Numbered from the stretch's first letter, positions 49,123 to 61,787 are shown. The stretch: DNA of 64,000 nt from Glossina fuscipes (GCF_014805625.2 NW_023998491.1:1072730-1136729); one strand, 5' to 3'. Numbers and translations are program-made. Notes: generated by a model from the sequence alone, not told the origin.

Positions 49123-49354
49123 GGTTTTAATGCGAATAAAGCAGAAATGTAATGCAAGAGGAGAACACGAGACCAATTTTCTCCTGGAGCCATATTGTGA
49201 ATATATATATAACCAATAGAACGAGTAATGCTTACGCGTGGTTTTAATGCGAATAAAGCAGTAATGTAATGGAAGAGGAGAACATGAGACCAATTTTCTC
49301 CTGGAGCCATATTGTGAATACATATAACCAATAGGAAGAGTAATGCTAGTGCTT
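49123..49354. repeat. Two-copy 117-bp tandem repeat
   Basis: The block starting GGTTTTAATGCGAATAAAGC is repeated at 49123 and 49240. Each copy contains GAGACCAATTTTCTCCTGGA, GCCATATTGTGAATA and AACCAATAG. The copies differ by about ten changes and by the length of a short (TA)n run. Open frames crossing it on the minus strand are therefore internally duplicated, but show no known domain. Confidence 0.9.
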
Positions 49355-51853
49355 AGGCTACAATTTCACTGGCAACGTCGTAAAACACCCTGCTCGAATT
49401 GATAGATTTAGATTTCTTTCCCTAAAGAATATATGGATATAACTTATATGTCTTAAGAGTTTTTTTTATAGTTCGCATGAATTTTTTTTTATTTTTTTTT
49501 TTATTTCAATTACATAAACATTTTTATGTTTTTAGTGTAACTTATGCTTTTGAAATAAAAGTACATCTTTTGCATATTTTATAAATCTTTGAACAGATGT
49601 TTATGTTTATTCTCATGATAGTGAATGATATTGCGGGGAAAAAGTATTGAGAAAGTATTGCCTTTAGGTAATATGTGGCGGCTTGCATCAGACTACGCGT
49701 TAGAAATCATACCAAATTCATTTCGAAAACGCCTGATTTTAATATTTACCGCCAGCGATTAACCAGATTATAGCAAAGCATTTAAAAAAAAAAAAAAAAA
49801 ACCGCCACTAGGTCAAAACATACACATTTCTGATAACCTGGCAAGAGCTAAGAGAGCTTGCTTGAGGAAACTCCTTTGCAAACTCTGTCCCATCTGATTA
49901 TTGTTATTTGCTACGCGCCCTATTGAACTCCTTGAATGACGTAAAGACGACTTTAACTGTAAGCCTATAAAAATCACTTTATTCAGTTTATCGCTTATAT
50001 GTTCCAAATGCTATAGATGAATATGACCCTTATACCTTAACAAGATGCTATTTTGTGTTTTCTTTCGAAATTCTCAATATTTATGCTGACATCATTATCC
50101 GTAATAGGGATTATGTAAGTACATATCGATATCTATAGATTGTATATGTAGATGAAGGTATATACAGATTAAGTGTACAATTCAGAGCTTTATGTTGAAA
50201 TTGGTTGCCTTATAAAACATATGCGACGCTTTCATTCTCTCAGTTATAGATAACTTTGGCACTGATCTTTATGAGATGGATGTCTCAGTTGTTGCGAAAA
50301 GAGGCGAATGTCAACAAGTAGCATTCACGTCGACAAAAAAACAGCTAGGACTACGGAAATGATTGAGCTGCCTTGTGATATAAGTGCAGTAAGCTACTAA
50401 ACAGTCGGACAGTGGCTTACGAGATTTTATAAAAAAAAATTCTAGTATTGACACCGATGAACGGTTTAGAGTTCTTCGGCAGATATTGGGTAAGGAATTC
50501 AAAGTTTACTCTACGAAAATGCAGCAAGAACTGAATTAGGAATAAGTCAGCAGTTCGACTGAATGAAAAATAAGCTAACCGTTGACAGCAAAAAAAATCG
50601 AAAACTTGACACATCTGCTTACATTTGTTGAATCACTCTAAAAGAGAGTATTACAGGGTTGAAAACTGAGTCCTGTACTGAGACAGTGCTAACCGAAGAA
50701 AAGCTTGACTCGATCTTGATAGGAAAAGCATACCTATCCCTTGATGCCTACTTTGAACTTCACGAGCTTTCTACCGCGAACTTTCTATCGGAAGCTATCC
50801 GATAATCAACAGAAGACCGCGGATAGTAGCAGTGGCGAAGATTTGGTAACAAATGTTTTTGACCAAATTTAAATTTTATGACAAAATTTATTTGTGCACC
50901 TAATATATATATATATACATATGTACAAACGCACATACGATTTATTAAAAAAATAAAAATGTCAGCATAGAATTATTTATTTATCTTTATATACATACAA
51001 ACGCACACACATATATATATATATATGTATATATATATTGATAGTAATCTCTTTTCTCGTCTCAAGCTCAGGGAATTTGGTATCATTGTATCGTTGTAAA
51101 TTATCATCAGTTTCTTAGCATCTCATGTAATCATGAGTTTCAATAAACGATCGGATTGTGACCCAGTTTTACTGGAAGTGAAACTAACCCACACTTGCAA
51201 TATCTTATCGACTAAAAAGTTTTTTCCTTCGCTTCTTAAACGTTTTTGCTTCGACTTTGAAACAAAAGTAATTTTCTTTCATTTTCTTTTTCAATGCGTT
51301 GGTTGCATTCTATCGAACCCACTTCACATTTATGCAAGCTTCGTGTCACCAGAGTGCAATTTCTTTAACTAAATCGTTATCGAGCAAAATCAATATATGT
51401 AACACACTTTTCTGTTTCTGTTCAATACATGTTTTGTGTATTTTTATCATAGGGTTGTTGTCATAAGCTTAACGCCTACGTTTCAACTCTCTCACTTGCC
51501 ATTATTGTTACATTCATTTCATTTCATTGTGCGACTAATTTGCCTGCACTTTTAACTATTGATTAAATATCGATATGTGTTATTAGAGAAAATAGTAAAT
51601 AGACCACGCACGCAAGCAAACCTAAGCTCGATATAATCGAGCTATAAGCAAGTCTGGAGAATAATACACAAAATCAGTGCAAACGATTATTGAATTAAGA
51701 AATTGAAGCTTGGTAACCAAGGGATAACGATTGTACATATCCTACTTACAAAGAGACAATACGGCGATTACAAATCACGTAAGTCCGTTTTGGAACCTTA
51801 TGTTACTTGTACTTGAAATCGTTGTTCGTTATTTACTCTATGCATAAACAAGT
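49355..51853. other. Non-coding stretch
   Basis: No supported gene. Poly-A near 49783-49801, TA tracts near 50902-50917 and 51010-51039. A region at 50290-50640 has interrupted open frames without a recognisable family. Confidence 0.5.
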
Positions 51854-52980
51854 GAAATATTATAGTCGGGTTCGGCTGGCTATTAACCCACACCCTGCAT
51901 TGTCTAACACGATTATTATTTTTCCCATTGACCACAAAAGTGACACGTTATTCTTATGTGAGCTTACCATAATCGAACTGTATATTAAAAAGTAAACCTC
52001 TTTGCAAATAAAGGCTTACTTTCCGTAAGATGTTCAAAAGTCTGCGCAATTAATTTTTATATCAAATGTTATGTTATGGGTCAATTTTTATCGTCAAATA
52101 TTAAAACATAGACTTTTCTGCTCTAAAAAAGAAAAATTTTCGTGAAAATTCTTGTACAGGGTAGAACACAAACATAGGCGTACGTCGACCAAATTTTGTG
52201 GAGTACATTTTTTATATCAAACTACTAGTATGGATAGACTTTCATCATAATGTAAAAAAATTCGGCCTCTACTGACCTAGAAGTGATGAACTCTCTTGAA
52301 AACGCTTGTATATCGTAGGATCCAAAATAGAGGCCGGGGGAGCCCAAATTTGGTAGAGTTCATTTTTTTATCTATTACTATTATGATCTGATTTTCATTC
52401 ATTGATTTTCATGTGGTATTGAAAATTAGATCTCTTTTGCCATATAACCTTCAGGTTTTGAAGGGTATTCAAAAAATTTCCCGAGCCGGTATATATGAAT
52501 ATATAATAAATGCCCAAATACTTTTACTTAGCCACTTTCGTCCCGAATTCTGCAGTTTTTTCCATACAACTACTTTCCAAAGCAAGCAGGGGAGTGTGAT
52601 GGAAAAAGTGGACCGAGCCACACTATTTTCAACAACATGCATCCTAGGGTGAAAACACATTACTCTACCAAATCTCATCAAAATATCTCAAAAAGTGCGA
52701 ACACCATCTAACATGAACAAACATCAGAAAGACAGATGGACTTCGATCGCGTCAGAAAAGGGTGAACACATGTCAGTGTACCAAATCTCATCAAAATATC
52801 TCAAAATGTGCGAACACCATCTAACATGAACAAACATCAAAAAGACAGATGGATTTAGATCGGTTAAAAAAATGGTTCTAAAGCGATCGGTATAACAAAA
52901 TCTACCTTAAGCCCTTCTACGTGTTACGTATGGCCGCACGATCTTAACATACCTTCTAGCACACGTGATGGAGTAGGTAT
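51854..52980 (-). mobile_element. DINE-1-like Helentron repeat, family A copy 4, with internal duplication
   Basis: The left limit is the reverse complement of the family A tail (TATAGTCGGGTTCGGCTGGC). The right part has the reverse complement of the head: ATCGGTATAACAAAATCTAC, CTTAAGCCCTTCTACGTGTT. The interior has the reverse complement of the CCGATCTAAATCCATCTGTC stretch. A 113-bp direct duplication is visible near 52650-52865: CCAAATCTCATCAAAATATC and AACACCATCTAACATGAACA occur twice. Non-coding; limits are approximate. Confidence 0.65.
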
Positions 52981-54570
52981 AAAAACGAAAATCTTTCCTT
53001 TGGTTGTCTGAATGTTTGAACAAGTTTTCTTAACAGACAGGAGACACAACAAATATTCGAAGCCAATCTGGTGGTGAGACTATTCGAACATATTCGTGTG
53101 CGTCCTTCCTTACTCAGCTCAATCAAGATAATAGAAGGCTTTTTTTTACTTTAAATTATTTAGGAGCTAACGATCTTTAAGATGAATTAGCTTTGCGCAC
53201 AAGTTGTTTGCAACTTCTTCATCACATATCTCCAAATAATTTCCAAGAAGGAAAAAATTTATAAGATTTGTTTGTATTACTGCTTAATGAGTTTTTGCCT
53301 TTCGTTTCGACGATATTTATTGTTTTGCGGTGGAAGCTGCTTAGATTAAATTATGTATCTCCATAGAGGGCTTAGCGAATATCAATATAGGGACAAATGG
53401 TACAATAATGGTCACAAAAATAATGTTATCTCCCCACTGTATGCTTTGCCACTCATTTCCTAGTAAGCCTTAATATATAAACGGCATAGTACGGTTTTAC
53501 TCAATGAAAAGTGCTCTAACACTGCGGCGGAATTGCGAGGAGTTCTGCTACTATCCTGTTGATTTGTTTTGTTCTCCGATAGCAGACATCCGCGGAGCAT
53601 TCCAAAGCCTTACTTATGTTTTATTCTAAGTTTATTAGTTTCTTTGTTTATTTTTATTAATATTAGGTATATAAATGCGCTTGTTATGTGCACATCAAAG
53701 CCCACCATGTTTGGCGCCATTTCAGATTGTTTGCACTTATCCACATTTTCCCCTAACGATTATGTTTGCTCATTTTTTCTGCGTGCATGCATGCTCATGC
53801 AATCCATGTTTTTCATATCTTTTCAAAAATATATTTACTTACATATATACATATAATTTTTATATATATATATATGTATATAATTTTTTTCATTTTTTCA
53901 CTTTTTTTTCTACTTCTTCTTCTTCTGTAGCATTTCTACTTTGCATGATTGTTCTTATTGTTTGCATTCACATGTTCACGTTCGCATTTCATAATTTGCA
54001 TAATATCGATTTCATAATGTCTCGCACAACGAGCATGTTTACACATTCACATCATAGCAGCAAACACGCACATGGCAAATTCTAAAGTGCCTATTACATC
54101 AAGAGCACATGCTTACTTTACAATAGACATCACATTAAAGACGCACTTAAAATCTAACAAACTTTGGCTCTCTTTGACTCCTTTTCCTCTCTCTCTCTTT
54201 CTCTCGTTTACTTACATTTTTCTGCAATAAAAAACTAAACGAATGTTAGATTTACTTCTTGTCTAAGAGTCTTTATGCATTCATTGCAATTATATTTAAA
54301 TACTTTTTTTTTTTTTTTTATTCTCTCTCTTCTCTATTATGCGATGCTTTTATTAAAGAAATAAAGAGGAAATCCCTTGAAAATATTGAATGAAAATTCA
54401 GTTTATAAATTATGCGTTAAGTCAAAATTGCATTTAGGTGAAAATGTAAAGGCGCAAAAAAATGCACACATATATGTATATATATATAATATATAAAATA
54501 TTTGCATAATTGATGCGATAATGAGAGACCTTATTAAGGAACGTTGAAAAGGGAATTAAAAGTTTTTATA
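52981..54570. other. Non-coding stretch
   Basis: No supported gene. The 53675-54085 open frame (136 codons) has no recognisable domain and crosses TA and pyrimidine tracts (53860-53930). (CT)n near 54191-54204 and poly-T at 54306-54319 are visible. Confidence 0.5.
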
Positions 54571-55212
54571 TTCTACACGACTTATGGTACAGGGTATATT
54601 AAGTTATTGCGGTTGTATGTAACACGCAGAAAGAGGTTAAAATGGAACCAAATTTTATTATACCGATCGATTGAGAATCATAATCCGAATTGATATAAGC
54701 CTGCCTGTCCGTCTGATGTCCGTCCATGTTAGATGTATGTATAATATAAGCCCGTCTGTCCGTCTTATGTCTGCCCATTTAATTTGTGTTTAAGCTGCAG
54801 ATCACAATTTTCGATATATTTCGATATGTATTGAGATATTACGCCTATTTTTGGATCCTGCCCTATGTATCAATTAAACTTGTACTAGCTTAGGTTGTGT
54901 TTTGGGCCGTCTTCCTCATAAATACGCACATTAAAAATTTGCCTTTAGGTAGAATCGAAATATATTATTATTATTATTAATATAAATTCTAAGACTAAAA
55001 TCTTAAAGCACTACCATCATCTAAGGCTTTCAGCTTTTATTAAAAAGTTCTACTGCACTTGGGATTTGAACCCACGACCATTGGATAGGCGGATAGAAAC
55101 AAGATGTAATTTTTCTATTCTATAATGAAAATAAGAATTTTCTTGGACAAAGTGGTGTAGGGCAATGAAAAGCAGTCAGCCTCGCTCGACTATAATCTTC
55201 TTACTTGTTTTC
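54571..55212 (+). mobile_element. DINE-1-like Helentron repeat, family A copy 5, interrupted by a SINE
   Basis: Head: ACTTATGGTACAGGGTATAT, TGTAACACGCAGAAAGAGGT, TTATTATACCGATCGATTGA, GAATCATAATCCGAATTGAT, AAGCCTGCCTGTCCGTCTGA. The CTGTCCGTCT block is present twice (about 54702 and 54751). Tail after the inserted SINE: AAAGTGGTGTAGGGCAATGA, CTCGCTCGACTATAATCTTC, TTACTTGTTTTC. The tail matches the 3' end pattern of DINE-1-like elements well. The SINE (about 54962-55094) splits it. Confidence 0.72.
54962..55094 (-). mobile_element. tRNA-derived SINE, copy 4 (intact B box), nested in a DINE-like repeat
   Basis: On the minus strand it reads CCGCCTATCCAATGGTCGTG, GGTTCAAATCCCAAGTGCAG, the body GAAAGCCTTAGATGATGGTA, TTTTAGTCTTAGAATTTATA and an AAT-repeat tail. 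GGTTCAAATCC is a near-perfect pol III B box (consensus GGTTCGANTCC). The head is shortened relative to copy 2, so the A box is missing. No clean target duplication is visible. Confidence 0.8.
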
Positions 55213-57269
55213 TATTAAAAAGTTTGCTTTCGCAAACACATATCCTTGTAGTAGCATACAGTAGCAGAGCAAATATTATCTATTACGATTGTCAAATAGA
55301 AACAACATATTGTATTAAATAATTAAAAATAGTTTTTTGTGTGGACCCGTATATATCTATATAAACATATTATTTTATCAAATATTTCAATAAGCGTCCA
55401 AATGTTGCAAATGAAAAGAATATTGAATAATATGCACATTACAAAATTATCATCAAATATTAAAGCGTGTTATTGATGGTATCATTACGTTAGAAATGCG
55501 TGAAGCTATAGATCGAAAACAGTAGTAAGTAAGAGAAGGCAGAAACGGTTTGATGGTAAATAATTCAGTCGTAAACAAGCAACGAACAGAGAGAACAGAA
55601 GCAGACGCATGTACGGGGAGGCGTACAAATGCGAAAATACACAAAAGCCATGCATGCACATGCAATGACAAACAATCGATTGAATTGTGTATGGAATGCT
55701 TGAATAGTTACCATGTTTGCATGCATCTTCTTATATGCATGCATGTATACATCTGTGTGTGTCTGTACAGACAGATAAACATACATTGGCAAATATAATT
55801 ACTTATACTTTAGCCGAATGATGGCCAATGTTTAGCTGCTATTGTGCCCACACAATCGTCTGCCTTACCATATGTTTTCTATGATCCCTACGTGAGTGAA
55901 CATGCAAACAAACAGTTTTATGTAGAATTACGTTTTATCAATCGTTTCTCTGTCTCGGCATACACCGACTTTATGACAACCATAAACACACACGTGTGTG
56001 ACACAACAGTCAATATCTCTTTCAGAAAGAAAAAAAAAAAAAAAAAAAAAAAAAATCAAAACAAAACTCTATGAAAATATTTAAAATTTTTGTTTGCCCT
56101 TTAAGTCAATCATCTGTCAGAGAGTAAAAGCAAGAAAAAATAAAAAAAGAAAAACCAAAAACGAAAGAAGAAAAACTGAATGCAATAAAATTTTTGTCAA
56201 CATGTGAAACCAATATCGTTAAAAGAAAGAGTGTGAAAGAATGTAACATACCATGTGTCTTTAAAGTGACATTACCTGAATTTCAAGAGATGCGATAAAA
56301 CAACTGATAATTTGCAGATATAAACACTGATTCGACCAATTCAATTATACCAATTCAAATAATGTCCAATAAAGTCACAATCTACAGAGCAAACGGCTTT
56401 GCTCGAAGACAGATCAAATCAAACAAAACATGAAGATGCCAAAGTATGTAAGTAAACAACAAAATATTGCTAAAAAAAGAAATCAAAAGTGGAAGGGCTT
56501 CTAACTCCAAGCTCATTAAAGATCGGAAGTAAGGGATGACATCGCGAATATAATGAAAGTAGTGCGCAGGGAAGGGAAGATATTTTTTTTTTTAGAGATG
56601 ACCTAGCACCAGACTAGGAACTTTAGCGTCCTTTTTGTCATCACTTGCCGTTTTCGTAAAATTCGAAAGGTCAATGGCGATCAATTTTGTCTTGGGGAAT
56701 TCGCGAGAGCCACACCTGCATTTTCAATTTATTTTCTAAAGAAGTTACCTATAAACCTAACTGAAAAGCGATTCATTCTTTTTGCTCACGGACAAGTTTT
56801 GAAGCCTCTTTAAGATACTTTTTCCCTAATTGAACGCGGAAATGTCGCAGAACTTGAGGGAATTCATGATTTTTGAGGAAGGAAACGCACATTTTCTTAA
56901 CTTTTTTTTTGCGTCTTCTTCTTTTTCTGTTATGTAATAAAAGGATTATTTCATTCAAAATTTCAATCAATAGAAAATAGCAGATATTTCAGCAACGTTG
57001 TTAACATTTTTTCATTTCAAAATTTTTGGCGAACACGATTTCTCTCGAACGAATGCATCGCTTTTATTGAAACTTTGCACACTTCCTCTAGATAGGATTG
57101 ACTAGTTCTTGAGCAGGTTTTGTTTTTGATAACTTATTTTATGAGGCGATGCATGATGTAGACTTGGCCAACAATTTTGCTTTGGTCCATGCAACACTGT
57201 CAAGAAATTAAATTTTAATTTTTTTTTGAGGCCTTCGTTAAAGAACCAGTTAATCTTATTTTACCACAA
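55213..57269. other. Non-coding stretch
   Basis: No supported gene. There is a long poly-A at 56029-56055. The 55450-55800 region holds open frames on both strands (Cys/His-rich by chance from TGCATG repeats), with no family match recognised. Confidence 0.5.
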
Positions 57270-58100
57270 CATTAACAACATTATAGTCGGGCAATGCCGA
57301 GCATTACGTACCGTACATCACTTCGCCTAGTCCTAGTTATTCATTCGTTTTTGTAATAGTTCACCAAAAAGTGGATATTGTTTTCATGCAAAACCCCAAT
57401 TTTAGATTTTCTCTCCACATAAGAGTTTACTTTATGTTATATGTTAGAATCCAAAAAATATAAACCTACGCGATCCAAATTCCTTAACGTTAATTATTTT
57501 GCTCAATTGCTACTGTAAATTAATTTGCATCATAAAATTAAATCGTTTTCTTGAGGGCTTACTACTCAGAAGATATCCTATATGAGATGGAGCCCAGAAA
57601 TAGTCCCATGTTCAACCAAGTTCATGTAATTTTTATATTAAATTACTATCGTGAACAAACTTTCATCACGAAAAAATTAACAATTAGATCTTTTCAGCAC
57701 ATAAGTGTTCATGTTTTATGAGGATCCTTATATGCGGAGGTGTCCAAAAAATACACCTACGTGGCCCAAATTCAGTATGCTTGATTTCTCTGCCTTAAAT
57801 ATTAGACTTTCTTGCCACATAGAGATTCAGTTTTCGTGGTATCGATTATGTGAGAATATTATCACAGCCGTTCCAAAGTGTTGACACCAATAAAGACTAG
57901 GGCGTTATAAGTGGAGTGATCAAAAAAAGAGGACTAATCCGAACGTTCGTCCTTGAATCAAAGCGCATCAGTGTACTAAATTTCATAAATTTATCTCGAA
58001 AAGTGCGGCCCTTAGCTTAAACACATCAGACTTACAAACGGACAGAGAGGCTTACATTGGTTCAGAATCATTTTGTGAAACCTTACACCACTTGTAGTGA
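57270..58100 (-). mobile_element. DINE-1-like Helentron repeat, family A copy 6 (diverged)
   Basis: The left limit is the reverse complement of the tail (ACATTATAGTCGGGCAATGC). The right limit is the reverse complement of the head (TTCAGAATCATTTTGTGAAA, CCTTACACCACTTG). Between them is the reverse complement of a shortened CCTCTCTGTCCGTTTGTAAG core. Most of the interior is diverged. Non-coding. Confidence 0.6.
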
Positions 58101-59212
58101 AGTCTACGCATATTGTTAAAGTGAAGGCGAAAAGTCAAGTAGCGCAGCTACGCTCATAAACGCCAGGTAGCAGATACCACCAGTAACTTGGCTGAGAGCC
58201 TTAAAAAAAAGACCAAATATTAATGTTTGTTATTGATTGTCTATGAACTTACCTAAGAAGTCGCAGAGTCTCATTGATTTAGGGACCGAAGTGGCTTATT
58301 AATCCCTATGCATAAAAAGCAAAAAGTCATTCCTTTCTTACTGCAATAGCTCAGCACAAGTAAAAAACAATTGATGATGAGCACATAAAAATTTGTTAGC
58401 AAGAAGTGTTTTCTTTACTGTAGCGTTCAATATCAAGAAATCAATGTGAAGCGTTTGGAAATAAACAGATAAACTTGACGAATAAAAGAAAAGCAACCGG
58501 TTGTTTATTGACTTGTGATAAACTTTTTCGTAATGCTTTTGATCTCTAAGTTGTAATTAAACAATCCGATCGTTACTTAACTTTATATTTATCATTTTAA
58601 AGTCAAGAGTTTATATGCATTACAAAAACTTTATCATTTAAAAATTTACTTTGCTTTCTTCGAATGAAAGGAAAACTGCAGATGAGTAAATTTACTCACG
58701 CCTTGATTCTTCTGAATAGGTAGGTAAAAGTAGGTAAGCGGATAGCATATGTATGAAGGAATAGAGTTGAAAACTGAACTTTCAAAGTTCTTTTATGCAG
58801 TTGAGTAATTTAGTGTTGTTGTTGTTGTTGTTGTTGTTCTCCCTTTAGTGAAAATGCATTTAGTTAATTTACATTTTTTTACATTTTTTTTTCTGCGGAA
58901 AGTTTCTCCCAAAAGGTAAAAAATGAAACAAGCACATAGACAACAGCAGCGGTAAGCGAGAATAGGATAAGATATACGATATTTAATTTATTAAGAGAAA
59001 ATATCCATTAACTTGCCCGCATCGAATGTCGAAGTCGGCCTTTTTTTAATTCCATTGAAAACGACGAATTTTTAAAAGTAATTTATTCGTGTACAGTTAT
59101 TTGCACTGCACATTATTACGCGGCAATTACATGTCGGATAGGTTAAAATGGCAACACACATTGAGAATATGGTAACATTTTATATATAAACTTCTCTACA
59201 CATACACACACA

Positions 59213-59257
<45 letters not shown>

Positions 59258-59663
59258 CTACACACACACATATACACGCAGACATACACAATCCATATAG
59301 AATTTATAAGCAGATTATAAATGCAGACAAATTAGATTTGCCTGCCACTGCTAATTCGTCTACAGATATTTGTTTATCTACCGCCAGTTTATGCGATAGA
59401 AGCGGGCGAAATTTTCAATTTCCTGAAAATTTCCGCCATGATGAACTCAAGTTCAGCAAACCTATTAGTAGGTTGGCTAACGGCTGGTCGACCACTGGAT
59501 ATTAAAAGTTTCTCATGTTTTCAACATATTTGCGTACATTTCAAATACAAGAGCGGTAACGTTGCTGAATAAATACGAGCTATATTTTAAGTACGAGTTT
59601 TAAAATATGCAAAAACAATTTGTTCTTCTCCATCACCGGCAGGCTGAGGGAGTTTATTTATTT
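58101..59663. other. Non-coding stretch
   Basis: No supported gene. It contains (TTG)n at about 58814-58838 and the (CA)n tract listed separately. Confidence 0.5.
59222..59256. repeat. (CA)n microsatellite
   Basis: An uninterrupted AC dinucleotide run of about 17 units, followed by a second short ACAC block after ATCT. Confidence 0.95.
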
Positions 59664-60516
59664 TGTCAAAAGCTTTGCAATGCAAATGCCAGAAGGAAGT
59701 TCCACAGATCGCACCAAAAATATATATATTCTTGGTCAGTATAAGATTTTAAAGCGATGTTAGCGTGTCCGTCTGTCTGTCTGCCTGTAGCAAACGTTCT
59801 CCTTGTCGCAAAAATGAAGCTAACGTCTTCAAAATTTGCAAAAACTTTGCCAGTTCTTGCGGGCGTGTTGGTTTTAAAAATGGGATAAATCGAGGAAAGC
59901 ATACGCCCATAGTAAAGCTTAGGCCGGACGCATACCTTTTTCTCCAAGGGAAAATTCTTAATTTTTTTCTCATAAATTATGAAAGACGGAGGACTCCAAT
60001 TTTCCATAGTTAGTTTATGAAGGACCATGTAAAAATATGGATAAAGCCGGTCACGGTCACACAATATTATGTTATACCTAAAGTTTTACTTTTTTAATTA
60101 CTCATAAGGCAATACTAAGAGTTATGGCGTATTTTGCTAATGTGTTTACAAAGGCTACAATTTTCTATAGTTAGTTTATGAAGGATCCAGCTATGATTCA
60201 TAATATTCATTTATCGGATAAAACCGGTCACGCCCACACAATGTTATGCTATGTTTAAATTTTTACGGTTTTTAAATTTTTCTGCTTATTACCCATAAGA
60301 TAATACTAAAAGTTATTCCGCACCATTTTTCACCTGAAGATATATTTATTGTCAATAGTGGACCCCACAAGATGGAGGATTCCTTTTTTTTTTTTTTAGC
60401 AGCATATAGCCATTCGGTTATCAAATAAAAGGAATTTGAGATGAGATATATATAGATGAGGTAAAGCCGATGGGTGTAATAGATTCGTTCTCAGCCGAAT
60501 ATAATTTTCTTGTTTA
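59664..60516 (+). mobile_element. DINE-1-like Helentron repeat, family B copy 5
   Basis: Head: GCCAGAAGGAAGTTCCACAG, AAAATATATATATTCTTGGT, CAGTATAAGATTTTAAAGCG, TGTCCGTCTGTCTGTCTGCC. An internal near-duplicate is seen at about 59999-60080 and 60161-60245 (CATAGTTAGTTTATGAAGGA; GTCACGGTCACACAAT against GTCACGCCCACACAAT). Tail: GGTAAAGCCGATGGGTGTAA, CAGCCGAATATAATTTTCTT, G. The 132-codon open frame on the opposite strand (59666-60064) is a by-product of the repeat, not a gene. Confidence 0.7.
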
Positions 60517-61073
60517 TTCCTTTTATAAAAATAAATTACAATTTTTAGAAACAAATCTCATGGTAAATAATTTTTTAGTAGAATATACTTTCTGCCACCT
60601 CTACAGCCGCAAATTTGTATGCTTGTGCCTCCCCAACTCCAGGAAAGAATAATGTTGTTTTACGAAAAAAAGGAACATGAAAAAAAAGAATGAATGAATG
60701 CATGCATTAAAAATACATTCGAGTAAACAAGCTTATACCATTTCATGGTCGAGTAGGTTTTATATAAAATATTCAAAGTTCGATTATTTGTACTTTTGCA
60801 GCGTATTCACGTCAAAGGAAAAAAATAAATAAATAATATTAACAAAAAGAAATTTGAAATGTGTAAACTTTGCGTTCAATGAGGAGGTAAACTTTATCAG
60901 AAAAATGATTTTCGAAATATAGCATGACTACGACTGCCTGGTACAGAGTCAATTTGATCGTTTTTAACTTTTTCGATATTCGAAATAATACTTAGAAGGC
61001 ATTTAAAGCTCCAAAAGTCTTTGGTGACTTCTATGTATATAGAAAGACATCTGAGCATCTGCAATCAGATTTT
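60517..61073. other. Non-coding stretch
   Basis: No gene, repeat or RNA recognised. Confidence 0.5.
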
Positions 61074-61787
61074 TATAACCCACAGCACCTTTGGTACAAA
61101 GTATTCAGTTTGTGCGAATGCTTGTAACACCCAGAAGGGTTTAAGATAGACATACCTTTTCTTACACCGATGTATTCAGAATCATTTTCTAAGATGATCT
61201 AAATCTGTCTTCCTGTCTGTCCACTTATCCGTGTATGTCCAAGGTGCAGGCTGTCATTTTTGAGATATTTTGATGAAAATTGAAGGACAAACGCTATTGA
61301 AAACGGTTCGGATCGCTCCATTTTTTCAACCACTGCCCATATAAGGCCCCGTTTTGAAAAGTCGTTATATGGAATAAAATTTCAACTTTCAAAATTTCTC
61401 GACAAAGTTGGTTAAGTAGTAGTTGTTCAGTATTCTAAATTGGTATGAAAGGTGTGGATCGGCAGCAACAACTTTTTGAATCGCCTCTCATATAATGAAA
61501 ACTGGAGTCCATACGACGGAGAGGTCTAATTTTCACGGCTTTCTAATGAAAGCCATACTATAATAGTAAAAAGTTTGGACCATGTCGGCCTATTTTTTTG
61601 GATTTTATCCTATGTAAGAACCTTCACGAAAATTTTTGTTTTGTAGAGGAGAAAAGTCTTAAATATGTGATGATGAAAATTGACTCATGACAGTAATTTT
61701 ATACAAATGTACGAATTGCGTTATGGAATGTGGTGTAAGGTGTTTGATGGTCGGCCTTAACCGACTATAATGTTGTTACTTATTTAT
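61074..61787 (+). mobile_element. DINE-1-like Helentron repeat, family A copy 7
   Basis: Head: TATAACCCACAGCACCTTTG, TGTAACACCCAGAAGGGTTT, AAGATAGACATACC, AGAATCATTTTCTAAGATGA, CTGTCTTCCTGTCTGTCCAC. Middle: GAAAACGGTTCGGATCGCTC, TATAATGAAAACTGGAGTCC, CATACGACGGAGAGG. Tail: TGTGGTGTAAGGTGTTTGAT, GGTCGGCCTTAACCGACTAT, AATGTTGTTACTT. GGTCGGCC...ACCGAC near the 3' end can pair imperfectly, like the small 3' hairpin of Helitron-class elements. Non-coding. Confidence 0.72.

Noticed and set aside
50290..50640. A cluster of interrupted open frames that might be a transposase relic
   Set aside because: The readable pieces (for example DERFRVLRQILGKEF) did not match any family I can name with confidence.
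53675..54085. A 136-codon open frame on the plus strand
   Set aside because: No domain, and its middle comes from TA and pyrimidine tracts. Composition is like the surrounding non-coding DNA.
59666..60064. A 132-codon open frame on the minus strand
   Set aside because: It lies wholly inside a DINE-like repeat (family B); equivalent positions in other copies are interrupted.
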